DNA of 64,000 nucleotides from the NCBI GenBank assembly GCA_030248295.1, contig JASANH010001440.1, forward strand, positions 682,001 through 746,000. Direction: 5' to 3'. Below, piece by piece: positions 11,810 to 24,479 of the stretch. Below the pieces are notes generated by a model, which did not search any database, had not been told where the DNA came from, and worked only from the letters and a program-made list of their open reading frames with translations. Position 1 is the stretch's first letter. Each line of letters begins with the position of its first letter. Both the position numbers and the translations under genes were made by a program. The DNA comes from Mesodorylaimus sp. YZB2_4 (lineage: Eukaryota; Nematoda; Enoplea; Dorylaimida; Dorylaimidae).

Positions 11810-14800
11810 GACAGACTTTCTGTAAGAATCAGCTGTTTCCTGGACAACCTAAAATTGCAATTTTTGGTCTTAAATCAATGACGTATACCGTTTAGGTGTG
11901 TTTATTGCTATTCTTTTTGCCTGGAACCCGCCCGTTGACTTTATATTGGGATCAGAGTGATTTTGTGAAACATGAAAACTTTTGTGAAAAGTAGGCTGGG
12001 CGATATCGCCCATATCTGGTCAATCATTCAGCTGACTAAAACTTTGATGATTACCCTGATAGATAATTGAACGTAGAATCCGAATCTGGCTTTAAAATTT
12101 GTATATCTCAAATAGTTATTGCGCTATTCAACATTTTCGCGCGAAATTCAAATGACACTCGGGTCACAATTTGCTTACACTGAGCCCCGCCAAACGAGTG
12201 GGTCACCTCTATTTCTCCATTATCTCGTACAGAATTCAATGGCCTCTCGAACGAGAGCAGTCGCGCCTCATTTCATAATGACCAAGGTGTGCTCGGGCTT
12301 CACAAACTTTTCCGACAAGCTAGATTTTTGACCAAAAATAGGTATTTTCCTTCTCCCTCCAAAATAATCATCCCAGACGCGTCTTTTTATTCACTCTACT
12401 TTTGAGCAGAATTCAAAGACGAGTCGAATGAGAGTACGCAAAGCTTTGCAGCTTGCCAGGATCATGAAATACACAAGAGAACAGGCGCGTCATTTGATAC
12501 TGACTAGTCAAAAAACTTGCGAGTGGACCTTGCTAAGTTTGTTTATTCTCGTTTGCTAATGGCGAAAGCTCATGGCGAATGTGCGGAGTTTGCTAATGGC
12601 TGAAAATGCGTTAGGCGCTGCATTGACGCCATGGTTTTTTGGATAAAGCTCTAGCATAAAATGCAGAACGAACCTGGCCAAAGGCACTCTGAAAAGTGTT
12701 GCTGCCCACCATCATCGCAGAATGAAGTTGCTCTGGACTTTAGTTTGTGCTCTCGCTCTTTTTTAACGTCAGTAATAGCCCAACTGGTGCCGCTATGTCT
12801 GGTTCAGGAGCTATTGTCTAGGATAGCAGCAAGAACACCGTGTTCTCATGGCGACCGTCAAAAGTTGGCTAATTCGGTCAATCCGGCAGACCCAGCACTT
12901 GAGTTACAGCCTGTAGAGAGATTTGGCGCTGACAACATAGCAGACCTGATCTTGGCGAGAACCAGTGGAATATTTGATTGCCAACGACACAACTTGGAAA
13001 ATCTGTTCATATACAGAAAAAATCTAAATAAAATCGTCAGAGATTGGAAAAGATCAGAAAGGAATATGCTTTCCCATGGATACAGAGTCTCGAAATAGGG
13101 AATAGCGTATTTGGAAGGCTTCCAAGGACCCAACACTGCAGCAGTTATAGGCCACAAATCGGTAACAAAATCTGAATCGCAGACAATACTCCTGTTAAAC
13201 CATACCTTTGCTCCTCTTGGCACTGGTAAGTGTTGTGAAATTGTCTTTGGCAAACATTGCTTTTCAACATGTATAGTGATGTGTGCAAGGCATCAAGTTT
13301 TCATACAAAGCTTGCCAGCAGGAGAGGATCCATCAGTACAAAGAACAGACGTTGGCACAGAAACTGAAAGCGGAATTCCAGGGATGAACTACGAACTAGT
13401 TTATGAGACCCCAGAGTATCACCACAAATTCAGAGGCTCAGATCGGAAAGGCCCTATTTTCTGGCAGCTACGAGCCATCCCTGGATTCACAAGACATCAA
13501 CCTCAAGACAGAAATGTGAACAAGTAAAAGTTGTTATCCGTCAAATGTCTGAATCTATTGGTTTCACTAATGTGAACTTCGCAGCTGAATTTCTGTCCCT
13601 AGAGCCAATGACAAAAGCTAAGAGGGTAAACGTCGGCTCCTACAGTATGTAACTGATGCTGTTATGGCTGCCTTTGCGCCGGATGCTCCAAAGCAGATGA
13701 AATAAATGGTGTGTGAAAAGGAACATGGAATTACTTGGGAGAACGAAAAATATTCTGAGAAATTTTCTGTTTTCGTGGAAGATGGAATTGAACAGTATCT
13801 GAATGCGACAAGTCGACAAGAGGGACTTCAAAAGCTCGCAATTATTGCGCCTTGGTTTCAATGGGAAGAACTAGAAAAATTTATTCCAGGACTCACGATC
13901 TTCATGTGTAAAAAAGCTAGGAAATCGTCTAAAATGTTTAAAGCCCATTTGGTTGTACCAGAACGTTCGCAGGTACGCGAGCGCTAGGACAAAGGAAGGC
14001 TGAGCTCATAACATCACCTCCAAGTGGCTATTGAATTACCCGTCCTTTTTGGAGAAGTGACTGTAAGAGATACAAAGGGCAAAAAGAAAGATACTCCCAA
14101 TCTTCTCCGGACACATGCCAATCGCATTGTATTATCCGACACTATAAAATGTATATGGAGCAGTATGAAAAGAGCGATATGGTCACGATTGGTGAAAGCA
14201 CGTGAGCATTGGGAAACACACAAAGCAAGCAGAGCGGCAGTATTTGAAGGACTACAGCGTTGAGAGGTGTGTACGCAATGTTGAAAGAGCCCAGCTATTT
14301 TCCAGTGCACCCAGTGTATTCACAGCGCTAAAAACCCAGCTAGCAGAGGATTCAACTATGGATGCTATTTATCCATTAGAATTAGGCTGGGCTCTGAAAG
14401 ATAAGAAACAAGTGAAGCGCTTTACCGAAGTCCAGAAACAGTTTCTGTTGAAGAAGTTCAACGAAGGCAGTACAGGCTCAAGGAAATATAATCCCAAAGA
14501 CGTCGGCAAGCTCATGAGGAACAGCCCACTGTTTCCTGCTGAACAGGACTGGCTGACAGCAGCACAGACTCAAAGCATTTGGTCGAGGCTTGCACTAAAT
14601 GTGACTGCTAGAAATGAGAAAAAGCTGATTTGTACCAAGCCCTCGTGTCCAAGTCCTGTTTTCTCGTGTATTTCATGATCCTTACAAGCTACAACGCTTT
14701 GCCTACGCTCATTCGACTCGTCTTTGAATTCTATACCGGAGTAAAGTAAAAAAGACGCGTCTGAATTGATAATTTTGGAGGGACTAGGAAAATACTGATT

Positions 14801-15358
14801 TTTGGTCAAAAATCTAGGTTGTCGTGGAACTTTGAGAAGCCCTAGCATGCCTCGGTCATTTTGAAATGAGGCACGACTGCTCTCGTTCGGAAGGCCATTG
14901 AATTCTGTACGGCATACAAGAGAAATAGAGATGACCTGTTCTTTAGACTCGTTTCGGCGGGGCTCAGTGTAAAGTGACCAGAGTGTCAAAAATTTGAATT
15001 TCGCGCGAAAATGTTGAATAGTGCAATAACTATTTAAGATAGACAAATTTTAAAGCCAGATTCAGATTCTGCGTTTAATTCTCTATTAGAGTAATCATTA
15101 AAGTCTTACTGTAGGCAGCTGAATGATTGACCAGATATGGGCGATATCGCCCAGCCTACTTTTTACAAAAATTTTCGTGTTTCACAAAATCATCCCAATC
15201 CCAATATAAAGTCAGCGGGCGAATTCCAGGTGGAAAGAATAGCAATGAGCACACCTACACGGTATGCCCCATCGATTAAACACCAAAAATAGCAATTCTG
15301 TTTTTTTAGGCTGTCCACTATCTTTCGAAAATGTTCGATTCTTGCAAGAAAGTCTGTC
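11810..15358 (+). mobile_element. DNA transposon with ~0.7 kb terminal inverted repeats and TTAA duplications
   Basis: The left arm (11810 to about 12484) is repeated in inverse orientation at about 14656-15358, at an estimated 85% identity. Both arms start GACAGACTTTCT and are flanked by TTAA (11806-11809 and 15359-15362). Each arm contains the perfect palindrome GGGCGATATCGCCC. TTAA duplication is seen in the piggyBac and Kolobok superfamilies; the interior does not show piggyBac motifs, so the superfamily is left open. Arm divergence and a broken core indicate an old, probably immobile copy. Confidence 0.75.
12661..14678 (+). pseudogene. Decayed coding core of the TTAA transposon
   Basis: Several plus-strand open segments in shifting frames (12661-13098, 13111-13527, 13528-13690 in pieces, 13706-13987, 14024-14263, 14202-14678) read like one long protein broken by stops and frameshifts. 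The last segment has the pattern GWALK..K..KRF...QK.FL..KF..G.TG...NPK.V..LMR...LTAAQ..SIWSRL. I recall this kind of tail from uncharacterised invertebrate proteins but cannot attach it to a named family. Unannotated introns could explain some of the breaks. Whether this is a transposase or captured cargo is unknown. Confidence 0.5.
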
Positions 15359-15362
15359 TTAA

Positions 15363-17204
15363 GCGAGGAGTGGAGAGGTTTCTAGGATTTGTAGCAAGTC
15401 GTGTGTAGTATAGTCCCGCGCAAACTTACCATACCTGTTATTATACCTCCGTACCTCCGACCTCCTAATTGCACTCGAGTCCACTTAGAGTCGCACCAGA
15501 AGTCACACCCCCTTTATTTGCCAAAGGTTTCAAAGCCACCAATTTTTCCTGACACTTTGTGTGTATAATTAGTTCGTCTATCATTCTACCGATTTTGGCT
15601 TATGATATGTGGCATGTGGCACAGAAATCATTGATAGTATCACACGATGTCTGTGCCAAGCAGAAAATGTATTAGAAAAGTGTCACATATACACTTTTTT
15701 ACGTCTGAAACAAGCGCATAATCGTCAAAAACTAGAATTTCTTGTAAGAAAACGCGTAGGTTTAGGCGCACGGCGCCTTTATGCTTCAGCTTCGATTCGA
15801 CTGATCCTCATAATTTGGATTTCTTTGATTAAAAAACTTTTTAAAAGCCGTTGCGGCTTTCAGAAGGTTAGATATATGTGGAAACTATACAAAATGCGGA
15901 TAAAACGCATGAAAGTAAAGTTCTGGACTACTTTTTTTCCCTTTTCTCTGTTATTACGACCATTCTAATGGACAACGCCTATTCTACCCACGTCATGCTC
16001 TCTTGAAAGCACCGTTTTACTCCCTGCTACCTTTCTTCTTACCTTTAACAACACTGTGCCCTAACATTCATCAGTAACCAGGTGGTCTATAGTGACTTAG
16101 GTCCTTGTTAGACGCCTGGGGCCCTCAAAATAGTCACGCGAGCCTATGTTCCCGCGCTCATGGCCACGCAAACCTGAATTTTTTTTCGCACGCATAAACG
16201 CCCACACGCGCCCTGGGGCTTCATGTAATTTGCAAGAGCTTTCACTTTTTTTGGGTTAGAGTGACGTTGCTCATTAAAGAAAAGTCAGTTCAATAGCGAG
16301 GTTAATACAAAGTTCACCTGTAATAAGACCGCTTTGAATATGGTTAAAAAATTTTATTAAAACATCGTAATAACGTTAGATATTGAGTGAGCCACTTCCA
16401 GATCGCGAATTTACACGGTTCACGATTACAATTTCATTCTAACGATTGCTGCAGATTGTCCACCCAGGTTCCTAACCTGGCACTGGCGTAAGCCTTCATC
16501 TGACGCACCATATTTTTTTAAAATGCATTTCATGACTTCCAAATTCAAATCATCCAAATTCAAGGAATGATATTAGTCAGGTTGACGATCAAGGTCAGTC
16601 CATGTGTGATCGCGCACAATTGCCATCTGCACGTACATGGCTATATGTGCATTGGCGGCAACGTGTAGGGCCTATTTTAATCCATGCTTTAATTCTGGAC
16701 TAACAGTTTCCCTGGTTAATGCAATGTTTCCAAATAACAAACATTGACTGAAGGCCTGCCGGATGGCTCCTCTGGCCACAGTGATCATATTTCCGACGTG
16801 TCTACAATCGAGCATCGTAGGGAAATGCCGAGAAATTTCCAGGAAGTTGGGTCTTTCTTTCTTGAAACACTCCTCGGGTCACTGACACTGACTGTAAATG
16901 AGTACGGCTTCTTTTGATATGCTGTGCAACTTTGTGATCATCTCTGAATATGCATCATTTTTATGATCTTGAGCAAGAGATCTAAAATGAACTTAGGTAA
17001 GATGAGATTACACACTAGAGCTATACGACGAAATGTCGTGTTGATGGCTTCGTTACTGTTCTTCAGGTGCGCTCTTTATGGTTCTAAAATCGCACTGAAA
17101 CCTAACCTACGTGAGTATGCCGCCCTGTTAGTCAAACTCACGCTAAGCCTCTAAAAGTCAGTTATTGCTGAGAGTTGAATTCGCCCTGAGCAGTCGTCTT
17201 CAAA
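15363..17204. other. Intergenic region before the GPCR
   Basis: No family could be recognised. A 119-codon open frame at 15609-15968 is basic and hydrophobic with no motif and no supporting context, and is not called a gene. The sequence just upstream of 17205 should hold the GPCR promoter. Confidence 0.4.
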
Positions 17205-18388
17205 ATGGCTGACACGAACGTGAGTCACAATGCTACTCTACATCAGGCACTGGCAACAGGCTATGTGGTGAGTGCCGTGGGAATGGCTTACTTGGCCACT
17301 GGCATCGTGTTCATCCCGTTGCACCTACTTTGTTCCCTTCTAATCTGGAAAGACAAGGAAATGCGGAATCCAACTTATCAGTTCATTATCAACCTGAGTA
17401 TAGCTGATGTCTTTGCCTTGATGTCGCTGGGCTTGTATGCTGGCACCGTCATTTTATTTCGGTTAAATCAATACGATTTTTTGGAACGAATGTTCGGTTT
17501 CTTGGTCATTATCGGGTGGTACGCTAACTGCGTCCTTTTCGTCTTAATCGCGTACAGTCGCTGGATTGCGCTTTGTCGATCGCATATGACGAACCAAATC
17601 TTCACGTAAGTGAATATTTGACGAGGGCAAAAGAATCGTGCGGACAAATCACAGAGGAGTAACGTGACATTTTTCAGTAGGTATAAAGATTCTCTCCACC
17701 TGACAGAGGAAGTCTGTTCGATATTTTAATGATTTTTCTGGTAGTTGTCATGACAACCTCTTGTTTCTTTTTCAGAAAAAGAGCACGGTACCTTCTGAAC
17801 TTTGGTCCGTGGATGGTAATTTGCGTGTTTTACATCTACAACGTCTGCTTTCATCCCATACCAACCGCCCTTTTTATACCTGATTACTTCACCTGGGGAT
17901 TCAACATCGAAATCCCGTTTGGATTGTATCTGCATTGGCAAAACTTCGCGTTCAACACCACGTGCGCCATCGTCGAAATGGTCTTCAATGCCATGTCGTT
18001 GAATTGGATTCGCAACATGCGCGAACAAATACAAACTATGCCGCACACTGATACACAACGCAGAGAAATCATGCTGGTCATCCAATGCTTTATCCTGGGT
18101 TGTTTCTTCACCATGGCCAATGTCATGTTCACAATCGTGTACGGGTTTGGGCTCACCGCCCCAATGATCTTCGTTGCCATGCATGCAGTTTGGATGATCA
18201 ACCATTGCGTCAATCCGCTGGTTTATCTTAGTGTTAATCGGAAATTGCGGTGGTCATTGATCAAGGCAGTCACTTGTAACAGACTAGTCAATGCCATTGT
18301 GGAATCGAAGGTGACACCGAGTGCGGTCGTGACGGGTAAAAAGGGGCAGTTGGCAATGACAAATCCCAATCGTTATGAGGATTTATGA
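17205..18388 (+). CDS. Nematode chemoreceptor-like GPCR (Srx/Srt-type), 337 aa
   Basis: Probable seven-transmembrane receptor at the plasma membrane of sensory or other neurons; the ligand is unknown. Two exons, 17205-17605 and 17776-18388, join as AC|A to give 338 codons including stop. There is a short glycosylatable N-terminus (NVSHNAT). TM1 starts near residue 20. TM2 carries an INLSIADVF motif resembling the LAxxD of class A receptors. TM3 ends in YSRWIAL in place of DRY, and TM7 has NPLVY near residue 280 followed by the short basic helix NRKLRWSLIK. These features fit the rhodopsin-like fold and resemble the nematode Srx/Srt serpentine families more than peptide receptors. The exact subfamily needs a profile search. 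Confidence 0.8.
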
Positions 18389-21300
18389 TTGTTTGTTGGC
18401 TGGATGAACTTCTTTGATGAAAATGTTTGCACTCTTGACGAGAGCCCATCCTCTCTACTAACACAATTTTTTTTTTTAAAGAAATCTAGCGGCAGCACTG
18501 CATCGCCAAGTCTGCTGATAATACAGTATTTTGTCACCATTGTGAATTTATCTGTGCTGCTCAAATTTGCGGGTGAAGCTATGTGGGCAGAGGTTGTGAG
18601 GCACTAAATTTTTGTGCGGTTCTTTTCGCGCATTTATGAGACAAATCTATTGTAATTGCTCTTCATTTTTCCAGACCCAGGACTCTAAAAAGTGCGGCAT
18701 AATATTGCCATCACTTTTTCCAGGCCCTTGATTACGAGCTGACTCAAACTCGCTTTACGGCTTGCTGCCCCGTTCCCTGACGTAGAGTTCAGTTCAATAT
18801 GGAATGGTCTGTGGAGAAAAAAAATGGAACTAGAATCTTTGGGGTCGGGGTTGCGAGAACCTTTGCTGTCAACTGTAAGGAAATTCACAGGCTGCCACTG
18901 TAACCCCCACCGGGCAACCCATTATACTTGATGCAATAAACACAGGCATCTAACACCAACAATCAGAACATAAAACACGGCGTTATAATACGTATCTAGC
19001 GGCTTGAATCTAACACTTAGTCCTCGAACCTATTTCCAGTGTTTATCACACATCGCTATCATGCATCTCCGTCCTACAGGATGCAAAAGTCCTATCCTCG
19101 TGATCATCAGGTGGCTAGATAGAACATTTTTAAACGGAAGATCTTGGAAAAGGGAAAGCGGAAAAATTTGTGGGGTATTGGCCACACATATATGGCTGAC
19201 AGTCAAATCTACTGGAAAATGAGCACCGCCAACTTTACGAAACCAAAAATTCCAATGCTCCTCGATGAAAAAGAAAGCTCTCTGCAAAATATCAGGTGTC
19301 TGGCCAACTGGTCAGCGCTCAAAGTCAAGTGTTTGTTATGAGTGACTTGTATTAGTTATGAAAGCATTAACATAGCGTCGATTCCGAACCTGTTTATTCA
19401 TATTTCATTGAAAAACGCTGCTCAATAGAGCAATACCGCAATAAGCGCAGAGGAAAGCGATCCAAAGTTGCAATTCAAATGCACTTGAAACATCACACTT
19501 CAGTGCGGCCCGTTTGTAAAGTCCCCATGAAGTGGGCGTACGGGCACAAGGTGTTTGATGTGGTGGCAATTTTCCTAGAGATATGTACATACCTATTTCA
19601 GATGCTCACTTTTTCTTTTCGCTCTTTGGAGAATTTCAATAGACAATCTTTGGTTTTGTAAAGTTCGACTTAACGGTTGGCGATGCTCCTTTGTGAATCA
19701 TCAGTGTTTTCTCTGGTCTTAAATAATAATAATGAGCTGGGCAGTTAGTCAGTCTGCACAGATAATCCTTCCAGAGTCAATGTTCGGTAATGACATCACG
19801 TTGACCTCCTTTCACCAGCATATAATATGAGTAGTGTCACACATTACCCATGTGACAAGGGCAGATTGTCTTTATAGGGATCACTTTTGTCTCAATATGA
19901 GAAACTAAGGTTGGCTAGAGCGTGGCCGCAAAGCCCCAGGTGACTTGAAATTACATCGATTTCGAATTCATCGGGATCAATCGACAACAGGACCTCAATA
20001 AAACCAAGCTTGAATTCGATTCAACGAAAGACTGCAAAGCACGGATCCCATGTCCCCAACCCAAGGCAAGCAGGTTGAATTCAAAAAAAGAGTAGTGAGA
20101 TATTGATGGATGGGATGGAGTGGAGCTGACGTGAGTCTATTGCCCTGCAACTTTACTTATACAGTATCAAAAATGTTTGTTCTTCCCACTGGCGTCCTGT
20201 CCTGAACTGCTTCACGCTGATTTATCTGCCCCCCCCCCCCCCCCCCCCCCCCCCACAAAAAAAATAATCTCCATCACCATGAATCAGAGAAAAGAGCTGT
20301 GAATGGTGCGTTTGCAAAGGCGGATACGCATTGGTGACGGATAGAGCGACAAACATGATGAAATTGGGTGTTTGAAGTATGTCATGCGACTTGTTAGACT
20401 TACGATTAGAAATGGCCAAATTTTACACATATTGCGCACAGCTTTTTTTCTACGTTAGAATCGAACGAAATATGCAGAGCGAACAAACAAAAAAACAGAG
20501 CGGAGGCAGTTGTCGATTCCAGGAGTGAGATGACCCATGACGAGTTTCTGACGGCGTTTATACCGCAGCATGATCTTCCAGTATACCTACAGTATTCGTT
20601 TGTAGCGGGATCTAATGCATGCGCATGTCTTCTATCATTGGAGATAACAAGGGCTACAAAAAACCTACTAAGCTGCACAGAAAAGAACTTAGACCGCTTA
20701 ATCTTGTTGCAGCATGTTGAGTGCCAGATCACAGCATGGCGCCAAGTCATGTGGAATCGAATAAAGGACCCCTTTGTGAGCACCATTCTGGGGAGTGAAA
20801 AGGCACATAGAACGACTCTTGATGTGGAAGCCAGATCCGAGTACGAGCTCTGTAGCTTTGCTCATACGAATAATGGCCGCAGTCTTTGAGACAGCCCTTA
20901 GCTCGTCGTGACGCCCGAAGACTGGTTTACGATCATGTTTTAACACATCACCCCCACGCGGCTGTGCAAACTCACGTCAGGGTGAGTTATCCATTATTCG
21001 TCCACTTAATGTTTGCTCCTCACACATCACACCCTGGCGGAGGGAGGCTGACGCATATCCCGCGCGACACATATTTTCTGTGGTAACCGTAGCTGCAAAT
21101 CGCCCAGCTTTTGCTGATTAGATCCGTGAAGGCAATGATTTACCCTTCAATACTTAGATTAGAAGCTAAAAGATTATAGACCATTTGAAAGAGGGAAATA
21201 AAATACCTACATTAGGGGAAATAAAACTCTGTCTGATGCTGTGCGCTTAAGACTCAGCCATATCTTTTACGAGGTACCTACTAGGATAGCAAAGAACTTT

Positions 21301-21653
21301 CCCGAACGCAATCCTTGCAGGAGCTGTTATCTCAAAACGGATTCGCTTTTTGTTTATTTTGTTATAAGAATAGGCTACAGCTCTTATAACCAGTCACACT
21401 TAAAGCATTTACCAAACAAAGTACAAGGGCTTTGAGGTGGAAAAGTCAACAGACAGGCTCTGCTGACAACGCAATCATTCTGGGATCACAACGGTAAAAA
21501 ATGAGGCGTCCTAAAATTTGGCATACCAGAAGAGAAGAGGGTGCCTAAATTTGCATACACACACAGAAAAACTCACTAACAGTGCGTTGTCGATAAACAA
21601 CGAAAAGAAACAAAATCCACGTCGTCAATAATATTCTAGTAATCGAAATTTCG
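18389..21653. other. Intergenic region with a poly-C tract
   Basis: No confident gene. A run of about 27 C lies at 20229-20255, followed by an A run. A weak coding candidate at 20530-20889 is listed separately. The remainder shows only short open frames without motifs. Confidence 0.4.
20530..20889 (+). CDS. Unrecognised ORF fragment with a GSNAC motif
   Basis: An open frame of 119 residues starts MTHDEFLTAF and contains FVAGSNACACLLSLEI, a glycine-serine-asparagine-cysteine turn followed by a hydrophobic helix, as seen in some cysteine-peptidase-like and repeat-encoded proteins. No splice sites or upstream domain could be assigned. It may be a fragment of a degenerate element or chance; no function is proposed. 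Confidence 0.2.
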   Translation: MTHDEFLTAFIPQHDLPVYLQYSFVAGSNACACLLSLEITRATKNLLSCTEKNLDRLILLQHVECQITAWRQVMWNRIKDPFVSTILGSEKAHRTTLDVEARSEYELCSFAHTNNGRSL

Positions 21654-23030
21654 TCAACGTCTGCCGTTAATCAAATCTATTGCTAAACCCCGCTTGCAAG
21701 TATTGATATTCCACCATTGGTGAATATCAAAGTTTTCAACATTGTGCTCGTCATGTCCGGTAATTAAATTTGCAGCTGACGAATTCATTTTTCTGGTGAT
21801 TAGGCGCACCTGTTCTCGTTCTTCGTACAACTTAGTGCACAAATCACAAAAACAATACTTATTTCCACTAGGCACGATTTTCCACTGCCTATGCCATTCA
21901 AAATATTTCGCGTACTCTTTGGCATTGCTAGCTAAATAGATTAGGTAATCGGCTAATTCTTTTGGATTTCCAAAATCATCAGCCGCAATAAAATAATACC
22001 GCGATCTATTATGCGCTCGATCGGTATGATTCTGATCAGACCAAAAAAACTTGGATGAACCTTGCCAAGGCACGACTCGATCGTAATCTTCTCGTTGTAG
22101 CACAATCGGTATCATACCAACAGCCATACGAGAACCGAATTTTTCCGAGATATAATCTTGGCAAACGGCATTTTCAAAACTAATATAAAATTTATATTCT
22201 TGTAGTATTTTCGTGCAATCATTTGTTTCATCGCACGGCTGTCCACATTCCCCGAATATATCGACTTGAATATATTTTTGCAATTCGTAAATATAACGTT
22301 CTCGTTTTGAATGCGTGTCACAGTTTGAAACAATCCACAATACCATTTTCGATCGCTTTTTCAGAAAAGCTCCAAACCAATCAGACTGATTCGATATAAA
22401 TCCTGCAAATTCTTCCATAGATTCGTTAAAATACTGTTCATTGATTGCAACTGAATTAGAGGTTATCAAAGGCTCGAAATAAGAATAAGGGCAAAAAATA
22501 TGCGAGTCCGTTCTATATGTCATGGCCCAATCGAAAAATCTACTTGAAGCCCCTTGCAACGCGGCAAATGTTAAAACTGGTGATTCAGCACTATAAAATA
22601 CATATTTTTGATGTTTGTACTTCATAGGGGGCAAATCAGAGTGGATGATGTCGCGAGCATGAAATAAAACAGCTGCACTTCGATTCAAGTACGCTCGATC
22701 ATCACTTAAACGACAACGAGCTTGTGGCGCACGATCGCAATTTTCGATCAATCTTTCAGCCCAAACTTTATCAAACAGTTTTGTCCAAGCTAAAATATAA
22801 ATTTCTTCTATGTTTTTAGTAGAAGAATAGGAGTCAGATGAAGAATGATTGTCCGACAAAATATATCCAATCAAATTAGGTTTCTTAGATTGTCTCAATT
22901 TCGGATTGAAAATCGAAAATGGTGCCATCGGATCGTACTGCGTTTGATAAAGAGTAAAGTAGAAAACGGAAGACATGATTACAAACAAAAAAATTAATTG
23001 GAATAGTCGCTGTAAAAATCGAATAAACAT
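21654..23030 (-). CDS. Alpha-1,3-fucosyltransferase (GT10), single exon, 458 aa
   Basis: Golgi type II membrane enzyme that transfers fucose from GDP-fucose to N-acetylglucosamine-containing or related glycans. The start ATG (23030-23028) is followed by a short basic cytosolic segment and one transmembrane helix at residues 8-28, then a stem. The GT10 signature FENAVCQDYISEKF lies near residue 285, after the conserved VSNC region (IVSNCDTHSKRERYIYEL). The cysteine-rich end (CFCDLC) fits the luminal disulfides of the family. Unlike every other complete gene here it has no intron, which may mean an origin by retroposition or ancestral intron loss. No poly-A tract or flanking repeat was seen to prove retroposition. 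The acceptor specificity (alpha-1,3 versus another linkage) cannot be read from sequence. Confidence 0.9.
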   Translation of the reverse strand: MFIRFLQRLFQLIFLFVIMSSVFYFTLYQTQYDPMAPFSIFNPKLRQSKKPNLIGYILSDNHSSSDSYSSTKNIEEIYILAWTKLFDKVWAERLIENCDRAPQARCRLSDDRAYLNRSAAVLFHARDIIHSDLPPMKYKHQKYVFYSAESPVLTFAALQGASSRFFDWAMTYRTDSHIFCPYSYFEPLITSNSVAINEQYFNESMEEFAGFISNQSDWFGAFLKKRSKMVLWIVSNCDTHSKRERYIYELQKYIQVDIFGECGQPCDETNDCTKILQEYKFYISFENAVCQDYISEKFGSRMAVGMIPIVLQREDYDRVVPWQGSSKFFWSDQNHTDRAHNRSRYYFIAADDFGNPKELADYLIYLASNAKEYAKYFEWHRQWKIVPSGNKYCFCDLCTKLYEEREQVRLITRKMNSSAANLITGHDEHNVENFDIHQWWNINTCKRGLAIDLINGRR

Positions 23031-23272
23031 TTTTTGACAGATATAAAACTTAAATACTCATTTTTGAGCGACTGATGCTACAAAATTTATCAGCATCGGC
23101 ATGATGAGTGTATCTACTATGCTGTGGCGGCGGAGCATCCAGATACCAGCCAACGCTGTACGGGTACAGTGCGGCTGTCCACCAAAACGATTCACGTCGA
23201 ATCGCTCCAGCCGCACCACCCTGACGAAGAGAAACCATTACAAAGGAACAAATTCAAAAGCAAACAGCAAAA
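23031..23272. other. Upstream region of the fucosyltransferase
   Basis: Contains the 5' flank of the fucosyltransferase and ends at the 9-base duplication flanking the MITE. Nothing else recognised. Confidence 0.35.
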
Positions 23273-24216
23273 GGGAGGTGCTAATCGCAGGAACAGGAAC
23301 GATCCTGCGCGCAGGAACTGGGTCTAAAAGCAGGAACAGGAACGAAATAGCGGCCCATTGATGCTCAGGTACAGTTTATTTTTACACAGGCTGGCGCTAA
23401 TTACGAAAAATCTAATTGTTTGTTATTGTAACAGTAGGAGATAATTGATGGTCAGGTACAATAAGATTCGATGGAACTGGCGGCAATTACGAAAACTTTG
23501 AGTTACTAGACGATGAAAGACAAGATCGCAATCAAAAAGCGTATTATTTACTTCTGGGGCGTGAAACCTACAATCACAGCAGTTTTCCGTGACCCACAGA
23601 ACCACAGCAATCATCATTACGATGGTCCATTGATAAAATACTCGGTACTTTTGCTGTATGGTCTCCAAGATAGGTTACCTTACGATTAGGCTGATATTAG
23701 GCTTATGTTTAGTCTGGTGTAAGGCTAGGCTCAGGCTGATATGCTGGAATAAGGCTTTTAAGCTAGCCTTATTCTGTAAGCTATTTTCTGCTACACTTCC
23801 AGTGCGTATAGACTGCCGGGTATTTCAAGTCATTCAGGATGACGGTATAATGGCAGAATACTTCATCGCCGGTACTGTTGTTTTTTGAGTTCAGAACTCT
23901 TTTTTCTTGTTGCAGTTTCAAAATTGGACTAAAACTCATTATGACGGACCCGTTCGCTTATATAGCACTTCAAAGTCCACGTCCTTCCCTCGATCTCAGT
24001 ACCAATCATTTGGTTTCTAGCTTACATCAAAATACACAGCGAAATAACATTACAATGCACAGGATTCAAACTAAATACTTTTCATAATATGCGCCAGTTC
24101 GAGTGAAAGCACACCGTACCTGAGCATCAACGGGCTGCTACTCTCGTTCCTGTTCCTGCTTTTAGACCCCGTTCATGAGCGCAGGATCGTTCCTGTTCCT
24201 GCGATTAGCCCCTCCC
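23273..24216. mobile_element. Mutator-like MITE (944 bp, 9-bp target duplication)
   Basis: Inverted arms of about 105 bases begin GGGAGG(T/G)GCTAATCGCAG and include two runs of GCAGGAACAGGAACGA-type sequence. They are found at 23273 to about 23375 and about 24108-24216. The flanks are ACAGCAAAA (23264-23272) and ACAGCGAAA (24217-24225), a 9-base duplication with one change, which is the size made by Mutator-like transposases. No transposase lies inside, so it is non-autonomous. Confidence 0.75.
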
Positions 24217-24479
24217 ACAGCGAAACGACAAGGAGTTTACTGGTCGTTGCAGACAAATTGATGCACCCAGCACTGAAAGGCGCGCGTTTTGCACCAACGA
24301 GACCACCTTCACAGGCAAAACGTAGCCGCCTATGCTTCTGAGCAATATTCCTAACGTAACGATTATCCGAGGAGCCGTAACCATTAGATCCTCGTTTCAA
24401 GGACCAAAAATATCGTAGAGGCATTTTCATGGTGGAAAGTGCCTTGGAAGACTTGCTTTGTGATGAGTCTTCGAACGAA

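Noticed and set aside
15609-15968. 119-codon basic open frame
   Set aside because: No motif, no splice context and no homologous copy in the window; length is within chance.
17726-18205. 159-codon minus-strand open frame
   Set aside because: Antisense shadow of the second exon of the GPCR; the sense frame has clear transmembrane helices and NPLVY.
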